A stretch of DNA of 64,000 nt, taken from positions 496,001 through 560,000 of the forward strand of contig JAFKAC010000018.1 in NCBI GenBank assembly GCA_025766275.1. Reading direction: 5' to 3'. Below the pieces are notes generated by a model that saw nothing but the letters and a program-made list of their open reading frames with translations, did no database searches and was not told the origin of the DNA. Both the position numbers and the translations under genes were made by a program. The stretch is from Lactarius indigo. Taxonomy: Eukaryota; Basidiomycota; Agaricomycetes; Russulales; Russulaceae. Shown here piece by piece: positions 6,590 to 17,075 of the stretch; positions within the stretch are counted from its first letter, which is position 1; the number at the start of each line of letters is the position of its first letter.

Positions 6590-9345
6590 AATGCATGGGT
6601 ATTGCAGGTCAATACATGCTTGTCAGAAGAGTACAGATATGAACACTGTGAGCCAACTTCATTGGAAGAAGAAACTGCAGGCCAATACAAGCACATCGGC
6701 AGGACGCACACATCGGCAGAATGGGCCAGTACAAGCTCATCGGTAGGATACATACCTTGACACCATGGGCCAATACAAGCTATTCGGCAGAATACACACG
6801 CTTCTACCGTGGGTCAATACAAGCTCGTCGGCAGCATGTACACTTTGGCGCCATGGGCCAATATAAGCCATTCAGGAGAATAGACACACAAACTCCATGG
6901 GGCAATACAAGCTCATCAGCAGAATATGTATATAAGTACAGCAGGCCAATACAAGCTCATCGACAGAATACACACATCGGTGGCATGGGCCAATACAAGC
7001 TGTTCGGCAGAATTCACCCATGGGAAGAATAGGCCAATACGAGCTTGTCAGTAGAATACATACATAGGCACCATGGGCCACTACAAACCCATCGGCAGCA
7101 TGTACACATTGGCAGCATGGGCCAATACAAGCTGTTCGGCAGAATTCACCTTTGGGAAGAATGGGCCAATACAAGCACTTCGGCAGAATACATACATGAG
7201 TACAGCGGGCCAATACAAGTTCATCGACAGAATACACACATCAGCGCCATGGGCCAATACAAGCTATTCGGCAGAATTCACCCATGGGAAGAATGGGCCA
7301 ATACAAACTCATCGGCAGCATGTACACATTGGCAGTGTGGGCCAATACAAGCTGTTCGGCAGAATTCACCTATGAGCAGAATGAGCCAATACAAGCTCTT
7401 CGGCAGAATACATACATGGGTACAGCGGGCCAATACAAGCTCATCGACAGAATACACACATCGGCGCCATGGGCTAATACAAGCTATTCGGCAGAATTCA
7501 CCCATGGGAAGAATGGGCCAATACAAGTTCGTCGGCAGAATACATACATGAGCACCATGGGCTAATACAAACTCATCGGCAGCATGTACACATTGGCAGT
7601 GTGGGCCAATACAAGCTGTTCGGCAGAATTCACCTATGGGCAGAATGGGCCAATACAAGCTCGTCGGCAGAATACACACATGAGTACAGTGGGCCAATAC
7701 AAGTTCATCGACAGAATACACACATCGGCGCCATGGGCCAATACAAGCTGTTCGGCAAAATTCACCAATGGGCAGAATGGGCCAATACGAGCTTGTCAGC
7801 AGAATACATACATGAGCACCATGGGCCACTACAAACCCATCGGCAGCATGTACACATCGGCAGCGTGGGCCAATACAAGCTATTCGGCAGAATTCACCCA
7901 TAGGAAGAATGGGCCAATACAAGCACTTCGGCAGAATACATACATGAGCACCGTGGGCCAATACAAGCCCATCGGCAGCATGTACACATTGGCAGCGTGG
8001 GCCAATACAAGCTATTCAGCAGAATTCACCCATGGGAAGAATGGGCCAATACAAGCTCGTCGGCAGAATACATACATGAGTACAGCGGGCCAATACAAGT
8101 TCATCGACAGAATACACACATCGGCGCCATGGGCCAATACAAGCTGTTCGGCAAAATTCACCAATGGGCAGAATGGGCCAATACGAGCTTGTCAGCAGAA
8201 TACATACATGAGCACCATGGGCCACTACAAACCCATCGGCAGCATGTACGCATCGGCAGCGTGGGCCAATACAAGCTATTTGGCAGAATTCACCCATAGG
8301 AAGAATGGGCCAATACAAGCACTTCGGCAGAATACATACATGAGCACCGTGGGCCAATACAAGCCCATCGGCAGCATGTACACATTGGCAGCGTGGGCCA
8401 ATACAAGCTATTCGGCAGAATTCACCCATGGGAAGAATGGGCCAATATGAGCTTATCGGCAGAATACATACATGAGTACCGTGGGCCAATACAAACCCAT
8501 CGGCAGCATGTACACATTGGCAGTGTGGGCCAATACAGGCTGTTCGGCAGAATTCACCAATGGGCAGAATGGGCCAATACGAGCTTATCAGCAGAATACA
8601 TACCTGAGCACCATGGGCCACTACAAACCCATCGGCAGCATGTACGCATCGGCAGCGTGGGCCAATACAAGCACTTCGGCAGAATTCACTCATGGGAAGA
8701 ATGGGCCAATACAAGCACTTCGGCAGAATACATACATGAGCACCGCGGGCCAATACAAGCTATTCGGCAGAATTCACTCATGGGAAGAATGGGCCAATAT
8801 GAGCTTGTCGGCAGAATACATACATGAGTACCGTGGGCCAATACAAACCCATCGGCAGCATGTACACATTGGCAGTGTGGGCCAATACAAGCTGTTCGGC
8901 AGAATTCACCAATGGGGAGAATGGGCCAATACGAGCTTGTCAGCAAAATACATACATGAGCACCATGGGCCAATACAAACCCATCGGCAGCATGTGCACA
9001 TTGGCAGCGTGGGCCAATACAAGCTGTTCGGCAGAATTCACCTATGGGCAAAATGGGCCAATACAAGCTCGTCGGCAGAATACATACATGAGCATCGTGG
9101 GCCAATACAAACTCATCGGTAGTATGTACACATCAGCAGTGTGGGCCAATACAAACTGTTCGGTAGAATTCACCCATGGGCAGAATGGGCCGATACAAGC
9201 TGTTCGGCAGAATTCGCTCATGCAAAGAATGGGCCAATGCAAGCTCGTCGGCAGCATGCGCACCTTGGCAGCATGGGCCGATTACAATCTCATCGGGACA
9301 AATGTCACAGGTGCATTGTGGGCCCATGCAAGTGATTCGTTCGGC
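6590..9345. repeat. Large minisatellite, 44-bp monomers with a 396-bp higher-order period
   Basis: About sixty imperfect 44-bp monomers of the type GGGCCAATACAAGCTATTCG followed by GCAGAAT. Monomer variants recur every nine units (396 bp): ATGGGCCACTAC occurs at 7821 and again at 8217, and ATGTACACATTGGCAG recurs at the same spacing. Long open frames on both strands are a by-product of the stop-poor monomer, not genes. Beyond 9345 the monomers decay (GTGGGCCCA and GCCGA motifs) up to about 9530, where the array meets the first gene unit. Confidence 0.9.
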
Positions 9346-10831
9346 AGCTATCCTACCAGCAGTACAGATAATGTGGGCCCACACGAGACTGTTTGCAGAC
9401 AAGCCTGATGGGCCCATACGAATATATGCACATTATATCTACAATGGGCCCACATGGGCTTTGCCGACTGACACGGCACAATTGCACATGGGCTTTACCG
9501 AGTCTATCGCAAGGATTTGCGTCATGGGCTCGTAGGCGACGCGCAGATACGTTCAGCAAGAAGGAGGCGGTGTGCGCACACGGAGAAAACCCGGTACCTT
9601 CGATCAAAACGACATGGAGAAGGAGGAAAGGATTGAGTGAGAGCGATAAGGGCGAACGAAATGGAATGCGAGGGGAACGGAACGTGGACGGGGGCAGAAC
9701 GCGAAGGCAGAGTGACAAAATATCACGTAGCGATCGGGAAGACGGAGGGAGTCGCGAGTGAGGCCAAGTGAGAACAAAGGCCAAAGTGATTGGTTCGTTC
9801 GGGGACCAGGGCGGCAGGCAAAGACGAACACGGTAGAAGAGAAAAGAAAAAGAAACATACACGAGAATAAATCGTGGCTCCGCCCGGTAGAAGTGCAGTG
9901 TGGTGATGGTGTGGTGATGGCCATCGCCTAGTGGAGTGCGCTGTGTGTGGAAAAAGATAGATGATGACGATGACGGCGGACATGGATGGCGCAGATGTGT
10001 AGGATAGATAAACGAGGAGTTGGAGAAGTTGACATAAGGCGAATGGACATACAAATCACGAGTGTAAGCACCGTATCCTGCGGCGTGGTATGTTTGAGAC
10101 GTAGGCCAAGTGCCAGTGCACGGCAAGAAACGAGGAGGAGCCACCAAGCTATCAAAATTGTTGATCACGGTATAGAACAATGAAAATGTTGAGAGCGATG
10201 GCAGATCAATAAATGCCCGAGGCTCATATCCCCCCGGAGTTGTACCTCACATGCCTCACCAACCGCCTTGCCGATCATGTAAGCACCCACAGCTTTACTG
10301 TAAAGTCGCTTCCGAATGTTCACAAAACTTACTACAATATCGTCATAGACGGCCAAGTCAGCAATTACATTACAACCAGAGAAAGGAACTGGGGCTAGAG
10401 GCCGGCGGGCCATCAGCGAAACAAAATGTGACTAGCCGCCGTGACTAGGGGAACTAGCTCCTACCATATTTGGGTGTCACTAGTCAGCACTAGTCACGGC
10501 TAGTGCTCCTAGTAACGTTTTGTTTTCCTGAGGCTGAGTTGGAGGACTCATCCATTTGGTGGTTCTTGGCCCGACTCGGAGCCGTCGCCGAGCTTGTTTG
10601 CGACTTGGTTTGCATTAACTCTAGTGGGGTTGTAGATCAAATGTCATTGTATGTGGGAAGCTAGTAATCAGATGCCCCATTCTGACTCCTGATCTTGATG
10701 TCATCATATGGCGAAAGCTCCTAACGAAAACAAGGATGTGTGGCACTATCAACTGAATGGAGGGGGAAGGGCCTGGGGCCAGTGCACCTTGCTAAGGCTG
10801 TGTACTGACAATTTGTTTTTCATAGGATTGC

Positions 10832-10843
10832 TTTATATATATT
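10832..10843 (+). promoter_or_regulatory. TATA box of gene copy A
   Basis: TTTATATATATT lies about 80-90 bp before the ATG. The same element stands at the same place before copies B-E. Confidence 0.55.
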
Positions 10844-10922
10844 GAGATCACTTCATACATACCCAGATCTTCGCCCTGTCTGAACCCTCACATCGTCGCA
10901 CCGGCCTTGTTTCCACCTTAAC

Positions 10923-12602
10923 ATGACTGACTGGAAAAGTTCTGCTGTTGTCACTGCAGACTATTGTTCGCCAGTCTTGCTTCCAAAATTTTTAACTATT
11001 TACATTTGCATTACAGTCGTCCTCCTCAAGCTTTACCACGCCATGTGGGGAGTTCTCCTGTGAGCACTGTCGTTCTTGGGCTCGTAAAATCAAATTATTA
11101 AATTTCACCTCATGCAAGCTGGGAGTTTGTCGTGAACATCGGATTCGAATATTCTGTCTTCACTGGCAAGCGAAAGTTTCGCTTATCGTTTTTGGTACGT
11201 TGCGCGCCGCCCAGACAGGAATGCGAGATGGATCAACTCAAGCTAGTACATACAGCTTTATTTGGGTGTCCGGTGGTTCCCTTTGTTCCTCGTCATCACT
11301 ATACTCGTGGGACTCGACTCAGTCAACTGGGTCAACTGCCAGGTACCTTGGCCTCTCGTCGTGTTGAGCCAGATGACGAGACTGAAATTCTACCCAGGCC
11401 ATAGTCACCTTTGTCTTCGTGAGATAATCATAGGCCATTCCATTGATTACATGCTAATGTGGGGGCCATGTACTAGTTGTTTTCACTTCTCTCGTTAGCT
11501 TGTGCCGATGCCCTGGTCGTGCTGCGCATGTAGAGACCCGATTTTCTATCTCCTCTCTGCACCTCGCTGATACAGCACTCTCAGTGCAGCAATATGGGGG
11601 CTAAACAAGATCGCCATATCAATCGCAGCCGCTGCGTGGCTCGTCGACGCTGGTACCATCATTCGTAGTATGTTCTTTCTTCATTTGGCCTTCTGCATAT
11701 TTCAAACATGTGACCCGGCGGGATCCCGGGATCAGTTACAATTATTATTCGTGGAGCTTGGAACGAAAGCTTGGGCGGAGCCTCCTGCAGAGTCACAAAT
11801 GGAGCTGAAGCCAGAACCAACGTTCTTGTCTCGTTCGTTGCTGAATTGGTGCTTCTTGCACTCATGCTCACGGGGCTCTTGCGCTGGGAAAATGCCCGCC
11901 AGAAAGGCGGCATCTGGTGGCTCTTGTATACCCAGGTTAGTATGTTCTCATCTCGGATACTACAGCACGCACCGCGATGATGTTCTAGGCTGACCACTCA
12001 CGACGACAGGGCTTGGCGTGGATGATAATTGTCGCCGCAGCCGAGGCACCTATCGTAGTACGTTTTCCAAAAATGAATACGATCCAGGTGACTGATACGA
12101 AGTCGTCAGGTTTTCATTCTGTTGAACCTGAATGGTGTGCAGTCCATTTCTTTCACACGACGAGATCGCGTATTGACCAAAAGAGTATTTTCACAGATCC
12201 CATGAACCTCGTACGTCATGAAGGAAACATTCCGAACAAGGGACTGACGGACTCGATATCGTAGATGTTTCAACTCCCCGCACGTTGGTGTCTCGTCCTG
12301 AGAGAATCATGCTAATTCGCTGATTGTTTTTCCTTTCTTCAGTGGTTACTATGACCATAGGTGCTTCGCGCGTGTACCGCGGACTGTCGGACTATGTCCA
12401 CAAAGAATCCAACGTACATATGAGTAGAGGGTTTCCAGTGAGACAGTCAACAATTGGCACCTTTGTACCCCGGGCAGGTCGAGGTTCCCTCGCAGTGGGG
12501 ACAAGCGGTACACTGGACGGGCATCTGTTTGAAATGGATATTCTGGCACCGCCAAGACACGAGGAGAAATGGACGAATGGTTTGGAAAACAGAGTAGCGT
12601 AG
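10923..12602 (+). CDS. Seven-helix membrane protein, copy A (mushroom-type 7TM family)
   Basis: The first of five tandem copies. Twelve exons joined at short GT-AG introns give one open frame of about 316 aa. Start MTDWKSSAVV at ATG 10923, in TTAACATGACTG. The order of features matches a large basidiomycete family of integral membrane proteins with no known function: an aromatic segment (LKLYHAMWGVLLWEFVV), then FTGKRKF, NCQ at the end of the next helix, LVVLR followed by AIWGLNK, FVAELVLLALMLTGLLRW, GIWWLLYTQGLAWM, NLNDPMNLMFQLPA, and TIGASRVYRGLSDYVH as the last helix. A polar C-terminal tail of about 65 residues follows (GTFVPRAGRGSLAVGTSG). The donor after exon 1 (T|GTTCGC) is weak. Its last exons resemble copies C and E. 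It is probably a plasma- or endomembrane protein; sensor or receptor roles are speculation. Confidence 0.75.
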
Positions 12603-12808
12603 GTGATACTAAGGCGACCTATCGTTGCACATAATACCTTGAAAATAGGACGCATTCACTTTCTATCTAGGTTTGTAGGAATCGGAAAAGCTCTCGACCT
12701 CAAATAGGATAGGTGTGGATGTCAGATGCGTGTAGTGTTGTTGTTCTAAAGTATCCCGCGCATATACTATATATTTTATGAATCCAAGTTCGAGAACACG
12801 AGCAACAT

Positions 12809-12960
12809 CAGGGAAAACCTCCCAAGCTAGCGAGCGATAAATTATCAATAATTGGAGTAAGAGAGATAATGAACTACTAATTGATGCTAAGGAACAAATA
12901 ATTACTAGCGCTGGCGTAGTCGATAATTTATCACTAGTTTATCACTAGTTTATCACGGAT
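12809..12960. repeat. Plavaka left terminal inverted repeat and subterminal TTATCAC repeats
   Basis: 12,809-12,840 matches the reverse complement of 34,300-34,331 with two mismatches (GCTAGCGAGCGATAA shared). Further in are three copies of TTATCACTAGT / TTATCACGG and AATTATC motifs up to the 3' end of the transposase gene. Confidence 0.85.
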
Positions 12961-12963
12961 TAT

Positions 12964-15900
12964 CTACAAACATAAGAGAAAGACATCTCGGTTACTAAAG
13001 GGGTTTATGTAGAAGTTACGGCATAGTTCGAGTACCGAAAATGTGTTCCATTCCAAAGTCTCCGGTCCAAAGTGAGGTAATAAATGTACACTAGAAAAGA
13101 GATGATCAACGGGGATGACGCTGGCAAGGTGCCGGCCATTTTGAGTTAACCTAGATACCTTGTAAAGGTCATTACTGTCGGGCACAGTGGGGATCGGGGA
13201 AAACCATTCCACGTAGGCAAGGTGCATCGGTAGGGCGATGTCCGAAGATAGGAAGACTTGTTGAATCACCTTGCTTGGTAGTTGAAATACGACACGGACC
13301 TGAGCTATTCAGGGACCTGAGTAGCAGTTAGACAGCTATAACACCAATATTACACGAACTTACCTTTGTTTCGAAGCGCACCAACTTGGGCGTTACTGTG
13401 GACAATAACTGTGTCAAATCGTGATGGTATCACACAATTGCGTGCGTCCCTTTGCTCCGGCCGGGCATGTACAACATCGACAATTTCCGAGCCATGTGAT
13501 GAGATGAATTTGATCTTGTGGTAAACAGGGACAGAGCGGAAGGGCAACAAAGTGTCTTCAGCTAGAGCCCTCAATGCTGTTGTGGAGGCTCGAGGGTGGT
13601 TGATCCGAGCAATAAAGTCGGCAAGTGCATCCTGGAAGTCTAACACTCGGTATTTGTCAGCAAGGGTGTCGAAGGAAACCGCCTTCCGAGAAGGGTGTCG
13701 AGTCATTTGGATGGTACGCAGAACAGGTTTTGGGGGTCCAATTGGCATCAACTCTTGGACGGTTTCTTGTTGGGCTTGCTGCCGCCATGTGACAAATGTT
13801 CCATGCTGTTGGATTTTCTCGCGGCGCTCCAGCCAAGCGGTCATCTGTGGGTACTCATCTTTATGATTAGTCGCACGGTAGGCGTCCTTCGTGAAGTCAA
13901 TATGGAGCTGCTCAGTTTGCTCCGTGTTGTAATTGTCTGTGGTGCCAAATAGGGTGATTGACGATTTGTAATGCATCATGCTGTGGAACTTGGGGATATG
14001 GAAGTGTTTGCGAACACCGAGATCGACAAATACCTCTTTATTGTCATGAAATCGAGATAGGGACTGCTCAAGGTGCAGCAATGTGTCAGTTGTGTGTGAT
14101 GGAAGCTGCGCAAGGTATAAGAAATCAAGTAGCGTGCGTACAGTCTTGATAATCCGCGAAGGGGCTTCTCCAGAAGGAAGCGGGAGATCGAGAACGAGTC
14201 CAAGGAGGATCTTGCACATCTGTTTATGTTCGAGACCTGAGACCCGAGAAAGTGTTGAGATACCCCGGACAAAAGTTGTGATATGGTGATTTGGCAGTAA
14301 GGACCTACAGCGCGCATCGATTTTTACTGGCCCGAAGGTACTGGTGAGCCATGCAATCAAATGCTTCATGGTGCCCTGAAGCATCTGATGCAGAATATCG
14401 GGTGTGATCGAGATGAAGACGTCGGTGAGGGGAAGTGCCTCCCAGAAAGGATGGAAGATAGGCTTGAGGCCTGCTTCACGACACGCGGCATGGAATGGAA
14501 GTACATCCCCATCCACTAAACGAAACGTTTCCAATGCTTCATCATAATTGCGGGGAGGGAAGCTGGAATAGTCACCGATATTGTTGCGATGCACAGTACA
14601 CTTCGGGCACCGGCCGGAGTATGTGCACGTCACCAGGACCTGCTCGGGATAATCACCAACAAACACAGAAAAAATGGGATGGCACCGGCGCCAGATGACA
14701 TCCCCGCTCATCATTGCAATACCTGTTTCACCATGGGACGCAATTGGAGCCAGGATCTTTCGCATACACAGGTGGAAGACATTGCCGAGAGCACACCGTC
14801 GAGTGGCCTTATTGTTGATCCCTTCAAGCCGGGCAGTTGGAAGGTACCCAATTAGTATTTGAGCGCGGCGTGACGGCTTGCGACGGATATCTTTTGGAAT
14901 ATTTCCAATAGTTAGATAAACAGGATACGCCGTCTTGCCACGGAAAAGTGTGAGCTGAGTCTTGTCCGAAGAAATTATGACTGGGACGACAGTAGCGCCC
15001 AGTCGATGTGCCTCAAGGGACGTCTATTACAACTTGTGAGTACTCGAACCTGTCCAAAAAAAACAATGACGCACCTGCACTGCCCACCACCAATCGCCAG
15101 TGTGCATCTCACTGTACACATGGCACACCCGCCCGTCGTCAACATAGTGGCGCTCTGGTGCAAATGTCAGGTCATGCGCAAATTCGGGGTTGCCATATAG
15201 GGATTGAATACATTGCAGTGCATCGCGGAAATAAAATTCATAGGCGTCACCAGCGATGGTTAGGTCCTGGCACTGGAATGGAGGGCACCCCGGCAACTCC
15301 TTGTCGATAATGTCATTTAGCTCTTTAGGTGTGCGATAGGACAGCCCAAGTTTGTCGGTGACCTTCCAATTGGCGTTAGCAACACGATAAACAAAAGCAA
15401 TGGTGTACGTACCTCGGGGATTGCAAGTAAATCAGCGACAGCTGACGATGACGGCCCCCGTAACTTAGCCCAACGCGCAATCTCCCAGTCACACTGAGTG
15501 CGAAAGGGGGCCCAAATAGAGGACCTGAAAAGGTCTTGACTGGACTGATATACGTTAGAACCCTGTTGTGCACCGGGTATTGGTGCACCTGGACTGCTGG
15601 ATGGGAAGGTGTCGACAATCAATTTTGGTAGGCCACCTGAGTTGCCGTGCTCAGAGTGTACAGATGGTGGCAGCTCCGGGTCTGGAGACGGCGACCTGAC
15701 TGGTTGAGACTGACTCGATGATGTGGGAGCACCTTGATCAGGCGCAGTGGTGGCATGAAAGTTGAAGTCTTGAGCTAGAGATTCGAGAACGTCGGCATCA
15801 ATAGCATCATCTGGATCAGGGGTGTCTTCACAGTTAGCGGCCCCAGTGTCAGCACCATCGCCAGCATCTGAAAACAACACATTAGAAAGTCACCTGCACA

Positions 15901-16170
15901 CGACAAGAAGATATTACCTGTATCAACTATAGGTGTTGTGCTAAGTCTGGAACTTGGGACGTCGCCAATGCCTCCGTCGTGGTCCCATGATGTGGGAATT
16001 AAGTTTGCTGCTAATGTTGACACTGTGCGTGTTTGAAATGCGCACGGCGATTGCATAGCCACTTGTGAGGCGTGACAGCTCAGATGCGGGGATCTGTTGA
16101 CATGTTGAGAAAGGCCGTGAGGGGTAAAGACCCGATTGCAGCCACGACAACGGACTTGTACTCGGCTCAT
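12964..16170 (-). CDS. Plavaka transposase, apparently intact, 998 aa
   Basis: Five exons (16170-15918, 15867-15413, 15362-15075, 15023-13364, 13304-12964) joined at GT-AG introns keep one frame of 998 codons plus a stop. The N terminus has the zinc-finger-like segment of the family (C8, C11, H23, C32; RCRGCNRVFTPHGLSQHV). The middle has the Plavaka core: GDYPEQVLVTCTYSGRCPKC, a DVFISITPDILHQMLQG block with its acidic residues, and LGVRKHFHIPKFHSMMHY. The C terminus ends AYVEWFSP ... SVHLLPHFGP ... ELCRNFYINPFSNRD, as in full-length family members. Known role: cut-and-paste transposition, DDE nuclease. The start codon lies 20 bp from the KDZ insertion, so its promoter region has been displaced; an in-frame ATG at 16224 inside the KDZ end could extend the protein. 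No stop or frameshift was found. Confidence 0.85.
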
Positions 16171-16189
16171 GATAGTGGTGGTGAGGCAG

Positions 16190-16197
16190 GAAGGAGG
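16190..16197. repeat. Candidate target-site duplication of the KDZ element, left
   Basis: GAAGGAGG stands here and again at 31,560-31,567, directly outside the inverted ends. An 8-bp duplication is what KDZ elements usually make. The outermost 4-5 bp of the two ends do not match, so the exact border is uncertain. Confidence 0.5.
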
Positions 16198-16485
16198 CAC
16201 ATAATGATCTGCCATAACTTTCATAACTCATGGGCCATCCGACGGGAAGAACCCCTCATAACTCATGGGCCAACCGACATCGGCCGACGCACAAAATTCT
16301 TCCGGAATTCATGGGCCACCCGACGTCGGTTCCGATGTAGGAATTGCTAAAGGAAGTAGCAATGTTTCCTTCTATAATGGAAGAATCAGATTTCCGGGTC
16401 ATTTTCTGAAACAGATGAATAAACACTCATTTATTTCCTGAAACGGAGGAATCATGACCCATGTTATTTCCTGAAATGGGAGTAC
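16198..16485. repeat. KDZ left terminal inverted repeat
   Basis: It pairs with 31,274-31,559. Near the tip are three direct copies of TCATGGGCCNNCCGAC, the first two preceded by CATAAC and the third by GGAAT. They are probable transposase sites. Confidence 0.9.
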
Positions 16486-16870
16486 CAAAACCCATTCTCA
16501 GAACATAAGATTTAACACCTGTGTTATTTCCTGAGATGGACCCATGTCATTCTCCCATTTCGGGAGTATCAAAACCCAAATTATTTCCGGAAACGGGGAA
16601 ATCAAAACCTGTATCATTTCCGGAAATGGGGAAATAAAAACCCGTATCATTTCCGGAAACAGGAAATCAAAACCCAAATCATTTCCGGAAATGGGGAATC
16701 AAAACCCTATCATTTCCCGAACGGAAACCTTAACACCTGTGTCATTTTCCCGAAATGCGGAAATCAATACATGTGTTTCCTGAACAGAAATCCTAACACA
16801 TATTATTTCCAGAAATGGAGGAATCAAAACTTGTGTCACTTCCAGGAGTGGAAGTCTTAGCTTTCCGTTT
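16486..16870. repeat. Left subterminal array, 33-bp units around TTTCCGGAAA
   Basis: Imperfect units of 31-33 bp carry the palindrome TTTCCGGAAA followed by an A-rich spacer with CAAAACCC. Diverged copies continue to about 17,000. No gene is present between the inverted end and the transposase. Confidence 0.8.
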
Positions 16871-17075
16871 AACTTACCAAAATCACCTTCAGTAGCCTTC
16901 TGGAATCCAAGAAATAACATAATAACCAACTTCCATGAGTTATCTATGATGGAAGCATCACTTCCCTTGTAATTCCTGTAATGTAGAGATTGCCTTCCAT
17001 TGTGATACATGAAATAAGTGGAGTGATATCATTGATTTACAGTTTATGGGAATAGATCAGAACTAGGATACACCT

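Larger units (their letters stand above)
9532..12808 (+). repeat. Tandem unit A, left part (5' truncated, interrupted by Plavaka)
   Basis: Homology to units B-E starts at GTAGGCGACGCGCAGATACG. The other units continue further upstream, so unit A is truncated at the junction with the minisatellite. 9532-10830 is the non-coding upstream region shared by all units: purine-rich, with conserved blocks such as GGCAAGAAACGAGGAG and TTACTACAATATCGTCATAG. The gene copy follows. 12,603-12,808 is conserved 3' flank up to the Plavaka insertion. Confidence 0.85.

Noticed and set aside
7584..8753. Long open frames on both strands within the 44-bp array (up to 288 codons)
   Set aside because: They are translations of the stop-poor monomer in several frames and both directions; no start context or frame is preferred.
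9353..10180. 275-codon minus-strand frame upstream of gene copy A
   Set aside because: It crosses the junction between the satellite and unit A, and the homologous frames in units B, C and E end at different places with indels. Purine-rich non-coding DNA explains it.
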